Both the position numbers and the translations under genes were made by a program. The notes under the pieces were generated by a model. It ran no database searches. It saw nothing but the letters and a program-made list of their open reading frames with translations, and had not been told where the DNA came from. Shown here in pieces: positions 21,928-34,261 of a DNA stretch of 64,000 bases (position 1 is its first letter; the number at the start of each line of letters is the position of its first letter). The DNA is from Sipunculus nudus (lineage: Eukaryota > Annelida > Sipuncula > Golfingiida > Sipunculidae): assembly GCA_026874595.1 (NCBI GenBank), contig CM049320.1:16194988-16258987 (forward strand), read 5' to 3'.

Positions 21928-23597
21928 CTAGATGTGTCGGAACGACACGAATGCCCCCGCCTTGGGCAAATTAGAAACATTTGTAAAATTTGGAAAATTT
22001 TTTAAGTTCAGGAGGTGTTGTATGGTCAAAAGTAGGTCAACAAGGGCAAAATGCAAACTCAATCTGTAACGGGTCATTATCAAGCAACACACCAAAAATC
22101 ATGCCAGTATATGCAGGCATTGTGAAAAAAAGTCCATACATGTGCATTTTCCATAAAAATTTCTGTCTTTCATGAAATTTTCTATGTTTAGGAGCCGTAA
22201 AACAATCAAAAGTCGGTCAACCGGGATGAAACGCAAACTCGATCTGTAACTGTCATTATCAGTACAAAAAAGTCAGTACATATGCATTTGTTATGAAAAT
22301 ATATTTTTCATGAAACTTTCTATGTTCAGGAGCAGTCAAATGGTCAAAAGTAGGTCAACTGAGACAATACAAGAACTCGATCTGTAACTGGTCATTATCT
22401 GCCTACACACCAAAAATCAGGCCTGAATCTGCAGGCACTGCAAAAAAAAGTCCATACATGTGCAACTTTTTATGAAATTTTCTATGTTAGAGCATTGTCA
22501 AACGGTCAAAAATAGGTCAACTGGAACAAAACGTGAACTTGATCTGTAACTGGTCATTATCTGCCCACACACCAAAAATCAGGCCAATATCTGCAGGTAT
22601 TGTGAAGAAAAGTCTGTACAAGTGTATTTGTCATGAAAATATATATTTTACATGAAATTTTCTATGTTCAGGAGCCGTAAAACAGTCAAAAGCAGGTCAA
22701 CCGGGACGAAATGTGAGCTCCATCTGTAACTGGTCAATATCTGCCAACACCAAAAATCAGGCCAATATCTGCAGGCATTGCCAAAAAAGGTCCGTACATG
22801 TGTATTTGTCATGAAATTTCATATTTTTCATGAAATTTTCTATGTTCAGGAGCCTTAAAACGGTCAAAAGTATGTCAACCGGGACAAAACGCGATCTCGA
22901 TCTGTAACTGGTCTATATCTACATACACACCAAAAATTAGGCCAATATCTGCAGGCATTGCGAAAAAAAGTCTGTACATGTGTATTTGTCATGAATATTT
23001 CTATTTTTCATGAAATTTTCTAAGTTTAGGAGCCATAAAACGGTCAAAAGTAGGTCAACCAGGAGGAAACGTTAACTCGATCTGTAACTGGTCTATATCT
23101 GCCCACACACCAAAAATCAGGCCAATATCTGCAGGCATTGCGAAAAAAAGTCTGTACATGTGTATCTGTCATGAATATTTCTATTTTTCATGAAAATTTC
23201 TAAGTTTAGGAGCCGTAAAACGGTCAAAAGTAGGTCAACCGGGACGAAACGCGAACTCGATCTGTAACTGGTCTATATCTGTCCACACACCAAAAATCAG
23301 GCCAACATCTGCAGGCACTGCGAAAAAAAGTCCGTACATGTGTATTTGTCATGAAATTTCATATTTTTCATGAACATTTCTAAGTTTAGGAGCCGTTAAA
23401 CGGTCAAAAGTAGGTCAACCGGGACGAAACGCGAACTCGATCTGTAACTGGTCTATATCTGCTCACACACAAAAAATCAGGCCAATATCTGCAGGCATTG
23501 CGAAAAAAAGTCCGTACAACTGTTTGATTTCGGAATGACGGAATGACAGACATGGGTAAAACTATATGCCCCGGCCACTTTGTGGCGGGGGCAGAAA
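21928..23597 (-). mobile_element. Helitron-like family 2 with 180-bp tandem repeats
   Basis: Read on the minus strand, the 3' end is the hairpin GTGTCG-TTC-CGACAC, then AT and CTAG (plus-strand 21,928-21,931), next to T: the layout of a Helitron terminus. Perfect 10-bp subterminal inverted repeats TGCCCCCGCC (21,952-21,961) and GGCGGGGGCA (23,584-23,593) enclose the element. A GC-rich hairpin lies at 23,568-23,592. Inside are about nine units marked by AAAAGTAGGTCAACCGGGAC at 22,027, 22,208, 22,346, 22,507, 22,687, 22,867, 23,046, 23,226 and 23,406; the later spacings are 179-180 bp. No protein-coding capacity. Confidence 0.75.
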
Positions 23598-23629
23598 AAG
23601 TAATGGTCCAGCATTGAAGCATTATACCT

Positions 23630-25078
23630 GGTGTAATCTCGTTGCACAGGTTCGCATTAGGCCTGTAGGCCTTGTTTAATTATTCTTGGGGGTAATTTTG
23701 AGCCCATAGCTCGGAGGATATGGGTAACAGAAACCTAATTTCAAGTTTCCAAAATTCCAGTACCAGCTGTTACAATTTGTGCCTGGTTTACGGACGAACA
23801 GACGGTACAACAGATGGACAGACTGACCGACTTAAGGTGATCTTTTAAATCTTGATAGGCTTTTGTAGCAGAATGAACTGTGACATGGTGGCCAGCAAAC
23901 CAAGGCCGATCTGCACGCTCGTTAACTCATTTGCATTTGGGCATATGACCTACCGCTTTTGGATGATTAATACAGACCAATAATACAGACAGGGAGGGAC
24001 CATAAAAAACACCAGGTAGTATACCAGCTTGGTAACTATGTAATACACATCCTCCTTATCACTCAGATATGGGAGGAAGTTAAGTTTAGGAAGAGCTGTA
24101 TCCTCTGGGAACAATGTCTCTAGCATCAGCAGGTATCTTGTTAAGTGAATAAATATTTTTCCTGTTTTTTTTCTACCATGTGCATTATGTTTGAGCACAT
24201 AACTTCAATAATTCATGCTAATAATATTTTTTTTTGTTTGAGCCCATAAGTTCAATAATTCATGCAAAAAATATTGACCTAATTAAAAGTATGTACATAG
24301 GTAATATATGCATAAATGGTTATGTTAAACAGTTATACAATAACATCAGTGGCTTTCTAGTAGGCAGTTTTGTTAAGTAACAATAGGCTTTTACTGGACA
24401 CTGTTTTCATTTAAATTCTCGGTAGGAAAACATGGGGAAATCTAACTGTATGTGGAATTTTGGATTCATAGGACCAATGGTTTCAAAACGTGCTCTGTTA
24501 ACAGACTGACGATGGACAAGGACCATCACTATAGCTCAGATGACTTATGGTAAGCTAAGCTACATACTTGAGTGACAAATGATAAGGAAACTGATACTAT
24601 TGATATTATTCGGCAGAGTCAAAACTTAAGGAATAATTGTATTAACAAATTGAAAAAAATACATGTGGCGTCACCAGTCTCAAGGAACTGACAAAACCTG
24701 TCATGATCTATAAACCCACTAGGTTTCGAGACACCAAAGGAAACCTCCATTAAGAATCAGATACGTTTAATATAATTTGGCAGTGTCAAAAGAGAAAAAC
24801 AATGTGTTAAAATGAAACAAGGCCTACATGCCTAATGTGAACCTGTGCAATACGATAAACCTCCTAAAAAAATTTGGCTTGCAAATGTATTCGGTAGATG
24901 GGAGGCTTGCTTAACAGATAATTTTCAAAACAAAATTCCCCCCTCTCCCTCTTAAGTAACTGGTCTCAGAGTTCATAGAACAATTCATTTATTGGTATGG
25001 TTTATTAAATTTTGTTGACTAGGAATGTTCCATTGTATAATTGCTCATAATTATTTGACAGCTAGAAGGAAAACAATA
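23630..25078. repeat. Intergenic repeats downstream of SCLY
   Basis: 23,635-23,860 is a repeat fragment ending in a palindromic GGCCTGTAGGCC next to CTTGTTT, with a GACGAACAGACGG tract. An inverted relative (GGCCTACATGCCTAATG) lies at about 24,821. 24,430-24,575 is a diverged R4/family 3 end (CACTATAGCTCAGATGACTTATGG). No gene seen. Confidence 0.5.
24988..25006 (-). terminator. Likely SCLY poly(A) signals
   Basis: Two AATAAA hexamers on the minus strand (plus-strand TTTATT at 24,988-24,993 and 25,001-25,006), 73-91 bp past the SCLY stop codon. The position suits polyadenylation; cleavage was not observed. Confidence 0.5.
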
Positions 25079-25232
25079 TCATGATTTCAAACTTTGCATT
25101 GCCTGTTTTAAGTCATTGATTACAATGTCTATGTCACTTTTTGTAGTTTCCCGTCCAACGCTCAGCCTAATGGCATTGATGGCGATCTCTGGAGCAACAC
25201 CAATTGCCAGAAGGATTGGAGATGGCTTGGAG
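25079..25232 (-). CDS. SCLY: SCLY exon 13 and stop
   Basis: Encodes [28 protein letters not shown] and [15 protein letters not shown], then TGA at 25,079-25,081. Acceptor TGTTTTACAG. Confidence 0.94.
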
Positions 25233-28200
25233 CTGTAAAACAGAGAGAGCAAGCTATATGACTGTAAACCAGGAAAACCCATATTAGTGTTTTTTGGGAT
25301 TAATACTTTACGAGGGGAATGCATTAACCTTTTTATTATCAGATATCAGATGCTTTCTTGAAAATTTGGGAAAAACTGATGAATATGAACAAGTACTTTC
25401 TGTCAGGAAACAAAACTGAACACTACTGATAAATAAAAACAAATGACATATGGGTCATGACGCTCAGCTGAGTAGCATAACCTATTAGCCTAACTTCGAC
25501 TAAAGGATTTTATCCTCTGTAAACCAAATTGATGTTAACTTCTGATGTGATCTTGACCTTTGTCCTTCTTACACCAAAGTTGACAGGGTTCTTCCTTAAG
25601 TGATGGGTTACACATATGTACAGACTTAATCCAATCATGACTGGTCTATACAGGTTGAACAAGAAGAGATTAAGATGTCTGAAGAACTGGTTTGACCAAT
25701 TTTGTTCAAATTTTGCATGCTGACTGGGATATATGTGGAAACTAGAAACTGCTGTTGCAAAGTTAAAGAAATGCAGAAATATGCAGAAGTCTTAACGAGG
25801 ACCCCCCTCCCATCCCCATCATCAAAATTTTAATCCCGGGAGGTCAGGGAGTACTGGATGCAAGCAGGAAGGGGGGGGGGGGGGGGAGGGCCTTGTGGCC
25901 CCCCTTGGCTATGACTCTGCTGCTTTTGGAAGATGGAAGTCAGCTGAGCTGAAAATTATGAAAAATTCCATCACTCCTTGACTGAACTTATAATCTCTCA
26001 GCTTTGAGACATGTGATGTACCACTAGAATGCAGAAGCTGGACTGACCTGTGTTGTGAATGGCACGCAGCCCCAACACTTGCCTGTAAGTGTTTACATGC
26101 TGCCAGCATCTGGTTCCCTGGTTAATAAAAAAAGAGAACGTTCAGTTATCTTTCAAGTTATATATTACCTTAACAATATTACTGCAATGGATATTACTTA
26201 ACAACAGTCATATATCAAATAACAAAAATGTGTTAAATGATGGAATAACACAAAATTTCAGGTTTAAGAATAATTAATGGTGATAAAAAATGATTAATGT
26301 TGGTTGATATAAACAGAAATATGTAAAAGGCACACTGAGATTTAATGTGCACTTTTTTGAATGCTTAAAGGAAGATTATCAGGAGAAATATTATGCCTGT
26401 TATCTTACACTATCAGTTCAGTTTTGCTTTGTACAAAAGTTTTCCAGCAAAACCATCCCAGCACACAGTCTCAGTACCTTACATACCGCTGTTTCAGACC
26501 TTGTTTTGGTTCTGTGTGTTGGTAAACTCAGTCTACATGTGTCTGTTTACCATAACAAGGCTGCGTTACCGAAGGTCCAATTGTGAGCTACAACACGTCA
26601 TGGATCAGCAAGCGAAAACATGTAATTCAATTTTTGGGCCAAGTCAGTCAGCACATCTCCTGATTGACACATGTTGTGGCTAGGGCTATGCATGCCATGT
26701 GTTTATGCTGATACCTGTAATCTGCCTGGTTCACTGTTTAACATTGTTTACAGGAGTAAGCAAACAGTTTCAGGGCAATATTTTGGCAGGTACAAATGTA
26801 TTTTAAAGGGAAGAAGCTGTTTTCTGTGTCAATTCAACATGCATTACAGGTGATTAAGCCCATTTAACTATTTGCATTATCAGAGACTAAGTAGAAAGGA
26901 GAGAGGCTAGTAATGTATTTATAGCTTACCTTGTAATCCTTCACCAAGGAATGACACATTGCATGTATTTGGCAACCGTTCACTAGTTTTAAATTTTCCA
27001 TTGACCTGGACAGAAAATTCCTCCTGTAATACAGATGAATATAAGTTTTATTATTATTATTTTTATGCATAATTTCCTGTGTCATTAACTGATGTACTTT
27101 TAATTGTTTTACTATTACACATTAACTGATGTAGATGCACTGATGATCACATAAAATGTACATTCATTCTACAAATTTACAACTATCTGTTAATCATCAA
27201 ATGGACAATACACGCCTGCATACAGTACAATATAAATCTCCATTGTTTCAAGACATTCCTGAATACCCTTACATTTAATCTTCTTTCCAGGTAATCTCTG
27301 GTCTCCCTGTAGTTGCTCTCATATCTGACAATGTTTGTTGTCACCATATCTGCTGCCTGTAAATAAATCTTTTTTCAGTGTTTCATTTTCAGGTAAACCT
27401 TGCAATTATAAGAAGAGTATAACAACATTTGGATCACATTTTCTTTTATTACTTATTATATGCTATTACACTTTCATTATAATATTTATATCAATCATTT
27501 CAAAACAGTTTGGAATGCATATAAACTGTTGCCAAGAAGACTTAAATGAATGTTTCTTGGAGCTCAATAAAATGGACCTAATGTTAAACATAGTAAACTT
27601 GATTTCACCGAATGCCCATAGGAGCAGAAAATATTGAGATGAATTTCAATGAAAGTAATATTAATGGTCTGATTGGTCTAACAACTTTGTTGCATCAAAT
27701 ATCACTCCATATATAGTTATTTTGAAATAAGTTATGAGCTTTTTCAGGTGAAAAGTTAATTCTTATAAAAGCATATTTTATAACTGCATTTTAACATGAA
27801 AAGTATGTGATAGGTCAGTTAACCAAAAATTGCCAACAGATATTTTCATGTATTTTTACATGTAAGCCTACTGAAAATTTGCTACCTGCTATGACATGTA
27901 GGGAATTTCTTTTTTGTACAATAAATTAAGTTTTTATTTATGTCTAAAAAATCTATTGCTATTGATTAGATATAAATACAAATTACATTTCATCAGTGTG
28001 ATATTTTATAAAGTTTAAAATGATATATACTTAATGGGGTTTTGAATGATAATAGGAAGACTTATTTTTCATTTTATTGAGACAAGAGTGCAAAACGATT
28101 GCATATGATGATGCTATTCTAAGCTTTATGCAAAAAGGTTCAAGTAAATAATTACACAATTTGAAGAAAATCTTACCTTTCCCAGTCCAGCTATCATTCC

Positions 28201-31200
28201 TGTATTTTCAGTCCTACAAGAATAATAACAAAAAATGATCCCTACAATCATGAACAACAAAATTCAGAAGTTTCATCATAATATTCAAATTATGAAGTGA
28301 TGAACATTTTATGACACCTAAGGGTTGGATGGAGGGGGGGGCAGTTAGCCAGTTTAAGTAAACCCATAATCCCCTGTTCTGTGGGAATTACCTTTCTTGA
28401 ATGGTTCTTCACAAATTTTAAGACTTGACCCCACCCTTCCCGAAGATGTGGACCATTTTAAGGACAGTAAAATACTTCAGGATAACAGTAACCCCCTACC
28501 CCAACCCTTCCCAAAAATCCTAGATTCTCCCCTGCACCTCATTAAGACCTCATTAAACATCTAATTACAGAATAATTTCACTCTGAATAATGACACGTGC
28601 TTCTATTGTACATCACTACCATGTGCACCACATCCAATAAGACACTATTGATTAAAATACAAAAATATTAAATTTCTCCTTGAAAATTGCTTGGTGCTAA
28701 TTAGATATGGCACTCATATACCAACAAAGATTGGTTTGCTTCCATTGTTCCTCACTTCAGTCGAAGTTCCATGCTTTTTTTTATTCACTTCACAAAGATA
28801 TGTCCCTAAAGCATTTCACTTACCATACAATATCTCATATCCACATACATATAATAAATAATCGTGTCAAGACAATATTTCATGTTTAGTCAAACAAGGG
28901 ACCTATGGGTCACGACGCTCAGCTGTTATATATGATAAAAAAATATTATTTAGAAATGAGGCACATGCTGGTTTTGTGTGGTAATAAATATAAGCTGTAT
29001 TATGAGTTGTTGTTGTTTAGCTTATGTATGATTTTGATAGTACCTTTGGAGACAGGGAAGAGGATTGATTTCATTTATTTTATTAACAATTGGAGTACTA
29101 TTGTCACACAGATTTTGACTTGGCCATATAACTTATAAGCAGAACATATAATATAAGAGTTTAACTATTTATTAAAAAAAATTACAAATATTGTCCCAAA
29201 TATAATTTTTATTAAAAATAATAAGAGAATCATATGATTTTTTAAAAAGAAATATAACTGATATGATTATTCAAATAATATTAAAGAATATATTCATGAA
29301 TGCATTCATGAATACATTTTGAAAGTATTTGCACGAGTATTCATATACTTTCATTTTTACCTGAATTCCCATTCTTTATGCAAGAAATTTTATAATGGAG
29401 TACATAATCATATTCGTATTTAAATTCAATTACAAAGTATTCGCACAATGTCTGGTATTTATTCAATTTTCACCAAACAATGATGTTGAGAATCCAGAAT
29501 ATACAAAATTCACACATTTAAATAATGATCATAAGTACCTGGTTTTATGGCTTTTATTTATATTAAAAAATAACTGTAAAAAATTCATTTTGGACTAATT
29601 TCACATCAATGAACACACTAGACACAGTAGGAATCTAGATTAATATTATCAACTGCATCTTTGTCTATCATTAATTTCCTTCATATGATCCCTAATGATT
29701 AGTAATGAATAATATGATTTACTTCTTTATCATTAAAATTGAACTGAAAAATGCCATAGGTGACTGCATGGTGTTATTTGGAATATGTGACATTCTACCC
29801 ATCGATACAAGATTCTTATATCATCAGTAACTGCAAGTTAATTTCCTGTTATTATAAACTAACAAATTCCTTTTCTATTTTTCTTTAATTTGTTATTAAA
29901 AACCAATTAAAATTTATTAATTTGTTGTTAATTGTTATGTTGTTGGTTAAAACTACTAGATGATAAGTTGGGTTGGACACCTGGATCAACTGTGGCTGGC
30001 CATAAGCTGCCTGGATTCCTGTATGCCTCGCCTCAAGCGTGCATAATTTGATGAAAGGTCAACAAGGACAACATACAGGTGACTCAAGAGGGGCTGGAGA
30101 GAGCCAAAGTCTGACAGGGTCTCATAAAAAACATTAATAAAAGCTACAATTTTTGGCCAATTTCTTTCAGCTTCTTAAACTAAAAAGCTGAAATCCTTAT
30201 GTGTGCATGATATGAAAATTATATCAACAGTGCTAACGGGAAACAAACATGCCATGGTCACAGTTGGGCAATATTTAAGGTACTAATTTTATATTTATAC
30301 TAATAACTTATAAAATTTGAAAAATTCAGAACTAATTTTGGGTATTCAATTGAATCTTGATTAAATAATGTTACATCCCTGACAAAAAAATCTCTAGCAA
30401 TGCCCTTGTTAAGGGAGTAAATATATTTCTTGATTTTTTACAAAGTGCATTATGTTTGGGCCCATAACTTAAAACAATTACGCAATACTGACATCATTCT
30501 GGGATGTGCATAGAGAATGAAAAATATGTATATTGTTTATGATTAAAGTCAGATCAGTGGTTTTGATATTAGGCAGTCTTGAAGTGTAACAATGGGTTTT
30601 TAATGGAAAAATGAAGTTTTTCATTAATATCTCGAAGGTATTAAGTCCTAGTGACCAAATTATTGGCATGGTAGGGGATTTTGGAGACATCTAACTGTAT
30701 GCTGAATTTAAGGAACTTAGAGCTGAAGCTGGGGAGCTGAGCTTTTGCAAACTGCATAACACTAGCTTGATGTAAACAATATGTTACAAGGTGCTTGAAA
30801 ACCTGATTAAAATCTACAGTTTTTGATCAACTGGTTTCAAATTTTTGGTGTTAACAGTTGAAATGCTGACAAAAACATGCTGTGAAAATTAAATCCACAG
30901 TACTTACAGGAAAAAAACGTGCCATGGTCAAAGTTGGGCAAAATTTAAGGTACCAATTTTTTATTTTTATTAATATTTTAAATAATTTAAAAGATTTTCA
31001 TCTAATTTTGGGTATACAATTTAATTTTGATTAATTAAAGTTATATTACTGGAAAAAAGGTCCACAGCTTTAACATTTTTTGTGTTAAGTGATCAAATAT
31101 CTTTCCTTATTTTTTTCAAAATGCATTATGTTTGGGCCCAGAACTTTTTTAAATTAAATAATACAGACATAATTTCTGGCATGTACATAGGAACTATATA

Positions 31201-34200
31201 GAGGAATATTTATGGTAAATATGAGGAAAAACAGATGAGTGGTTTTGATATTAGGCAGTCCTAAAGTGTGAAAATAGATTTTTAATAAAAAATTGAGGTT
31301 TTTCCTTAATTTCTCAAAGGAACAAAGTTGCAAAGACCCAGTTTTCGGCTTGGTAGGAGATCTTGGGGACATCTAACATTATGCCGAATTTTGGATTCCT
31401 AGGTCTTACGGTTTCAAAACGTGCCACATCTACGGACGGACAGACGGACAGACGGACGGACGACGGACAATGGACCACGACTATAGCTCAGATGACTTAT
31501 AGTCAGCTGAGCTAAAAATGAGACCACCTTTTACTAAAACTCCAGTTTTTTTTGTACACAGCTATCATTTATTCTGTTCTTGCATATTTCTTTGTGTGTT
31601 TAGCTTCTGCTTTTTATCTCTACATAAATTGATAAACCTTTTTTGCAGTTATATTTCAAATAATATTAATTCATCTTTTTCAGTAGATTCATAAAAAATC
31701 TCGTATTAATCAATTGTGAAATTTATTTCTTGACTCTCACATCACTCTTTCAAAACTTTCCAAAATAAATCTGTGTCTGCAGAATCACGAAATGTTGAGA
31801 ACTTAGGGTAACTATGAATGTCATCATTTAACCTACCCTGGTCTGTAGTTCCTTTCCTGGCCACCACCATACAGCAATGGATAGAGCAGGTTTTGTTTAG
31901 CCAAACCTTGGACATACAAGGCACCAATACGGGGAGCATAAAACTACAAAAGACAATGTACAACTCAGGTACCCAGTATTATATTTTTAATTTAAACCAG
32001 TCCTGATATGAGAAAATCTGTCCATTAGTTTTTTACTTATAATGCTCAGAGTATGTCAAGTGGCAATGATGGGGGTATTAAATGGCACAAAAACAAGAAT
32101 AAGAAAAAAGCTGGTGCTACCAATTTCCAGGACATGACAACACTATCCATGATCTTTGGTCAACTTGATTTTTGGATCAATCCATGCAAGATTTCTTGAG
32201 ATATTGAAGAACTGGTGTGATTTTCTAAGAAAATGGACCTATTCAAAGTCAAGGTCGCTCACTTAGTAAAGGTCATGACCCCAATCAAATAGGCTTTGTC
32301 CTATCACCCATATCTATGCACATGTTAAGTTTGGTAAAGATGTGTGAAATATTTTTTCGAGTTATCTTGCCTGAAAGAAATCTCTGTGTTAGCACTTGCA
32401 TGACCATCACTAAACCAAAGTAATCTGACTTTGTCTGGTGATACAAATAAAGATTCATACTGAACATCAAAGTTACGTGTTCCTGTTGAATGTCACTATA
32501 ACATACTGCAGCTGAACACAAGTGATAAGATGCTAAAATACAACATAACAAATGTAGTACTCATTAAGAAATCAGACAGCTCATCTTGAGTCCACTATGA
32601 CAAAACATATTGTCACAAACATTAAAGACTTTTTATACATGTGGAAATCCTTTCAGAATATAACGAAAAAAAGTAAGACTATACTGTGGTTGGTTTTATA
32701 TTGGGTGGAGCTGGATTTTTGCATTTTTTTTATTTCTAGAAGTTTCATCAGGTTCCTTTTTTGTGCTCTACCATTGTTGAAGTGGTATACTCTATCAAAT
32801 ATGAAACTAAAAACTATAGTGACAAAATAATTCATAAACCCTCATTTCTCTATTATCTAGGCCTACTATTTCTCTGTACCATTATATCACATGTTTGAAC
32901 AGCCAGCACCACTGCATGTCACCTAGCTTTGAACACAAGCACTCATATAGGGAGTCACTGACAGTAAACCTTATACAGGTAAAACACCACCAGATAAACG
33001 TACACCCGTGTATTAAATAAATTCTAAAAATTACTGTCCAGCTAGCAAGGCCTGGTTTGCATTCAAAACCGAGTGGTTTCAATTTTGCCGTGAGAGAACA
33101 ACCATGAATATAATGAATTTGAAGCCAACGCAAATAAGAAGGCAACCACAGTATATATCTATGCATAGAGAGCTAATTGAAATTCAACATTTAAGTACAA
33201 AGGCAAACATGAGCTGACATAAGAAAGCCATAATTTAAGTGTTAAACATCTTTTACTATTGAGATTTGTATTGGACTCAGACATGGACTCTGATTCTAAA
33301 TATCTTTGGAGTTGAAGAAGGTAGACTTGGACCAGGAGTTGAAGCTCAAGGATTCAGACTGGGACTTGGACTCAAGTAGCCTGGACACGAACTTGTACTT
33401 GGACTTGATTGGTGTGGACTCAACTACATCACTGATTCGTGCCCACCAGCTTGATGATAACTAAACATTTAAGGGGCTTTTCTAGGTGCATCATACATCT
33501 TTTTTTTAATTTCTGAGCAAGAAGATTACACAGAATGGAGATCAAATTCCATGAAGCCATGCCAGCATTTGCTTGTCGACCAAGCCCTAATTCCAAATAA
33601 GACGCAATATTTAATTAATTCTGTTGTGTGCCTATTCTACTACTGTCTGATAAACACGTCATTTTTTAACTTTTATGTAAATAAATCTACAACCAAGGAA
33701 GACAATCATTGCCTTGGGATGTAAAGTATGATACACATTATAAATTAGGTTCACATCCTGAGCAAGTTAATGTTATATCCTGAGATAAAGTAAATATGTA
33801 AACCTGTTATCTTGTATACCTTATGCCCTACAACTGTGAGGTAATCCACGTCCAGGTCCATCACGTCTACAGGGACTTTCCCGATTGCCTGAGCTGCATC
33901 CGTGTGGACCAGTATTCTGTTACGATCTTTACAATTACCATAAACACTCTTGATGGCTTCGGTGATTTCTTTTATTGGCTGAAATGTATACAAACCTACA
34001 GCATATAGAAACAAAATTAAGGAAATAATGGTTGCAAGTTCAAAGTAAAAATATATAAATATTATCATTATACAGGTCTGATACCATTATATCATGGTAG
34101 TTTGCTTAGTTTGATAGTTAAGGGATTGTATGAAATCCATGTTTAACATAAAATAAACACAATCTGTTTCTGTCTATCTCCTGCAGTGTTTTTTTTCTCT

Positions 34201-34216
34201 GCTCTCTGTCTCTGTT

Positions 34217-34261
<45 letters not shown>

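Larger units (their letters stand above)
28214..31836. repeat. SCLY intron 8, repeat-bearing
   Basis: 28,896-28,924 is a family 3 3' end (GGGACCTATGGGTCAC palindrome beside GCTCAGCTG). 30,230-30,720 and 30,870-31,520 are R4 copies. 28,925-29,980 is AT-rich with nothing recognised. A short G-tract lies at about 28,334-28,341. Confidence 0.6.

Noticed and set aside
21928-23597. CRISPR-like array
   Set aside because: Units are about 180 bp of continuous tandem repeat with no unique spacers, in eukaryotic DNA.
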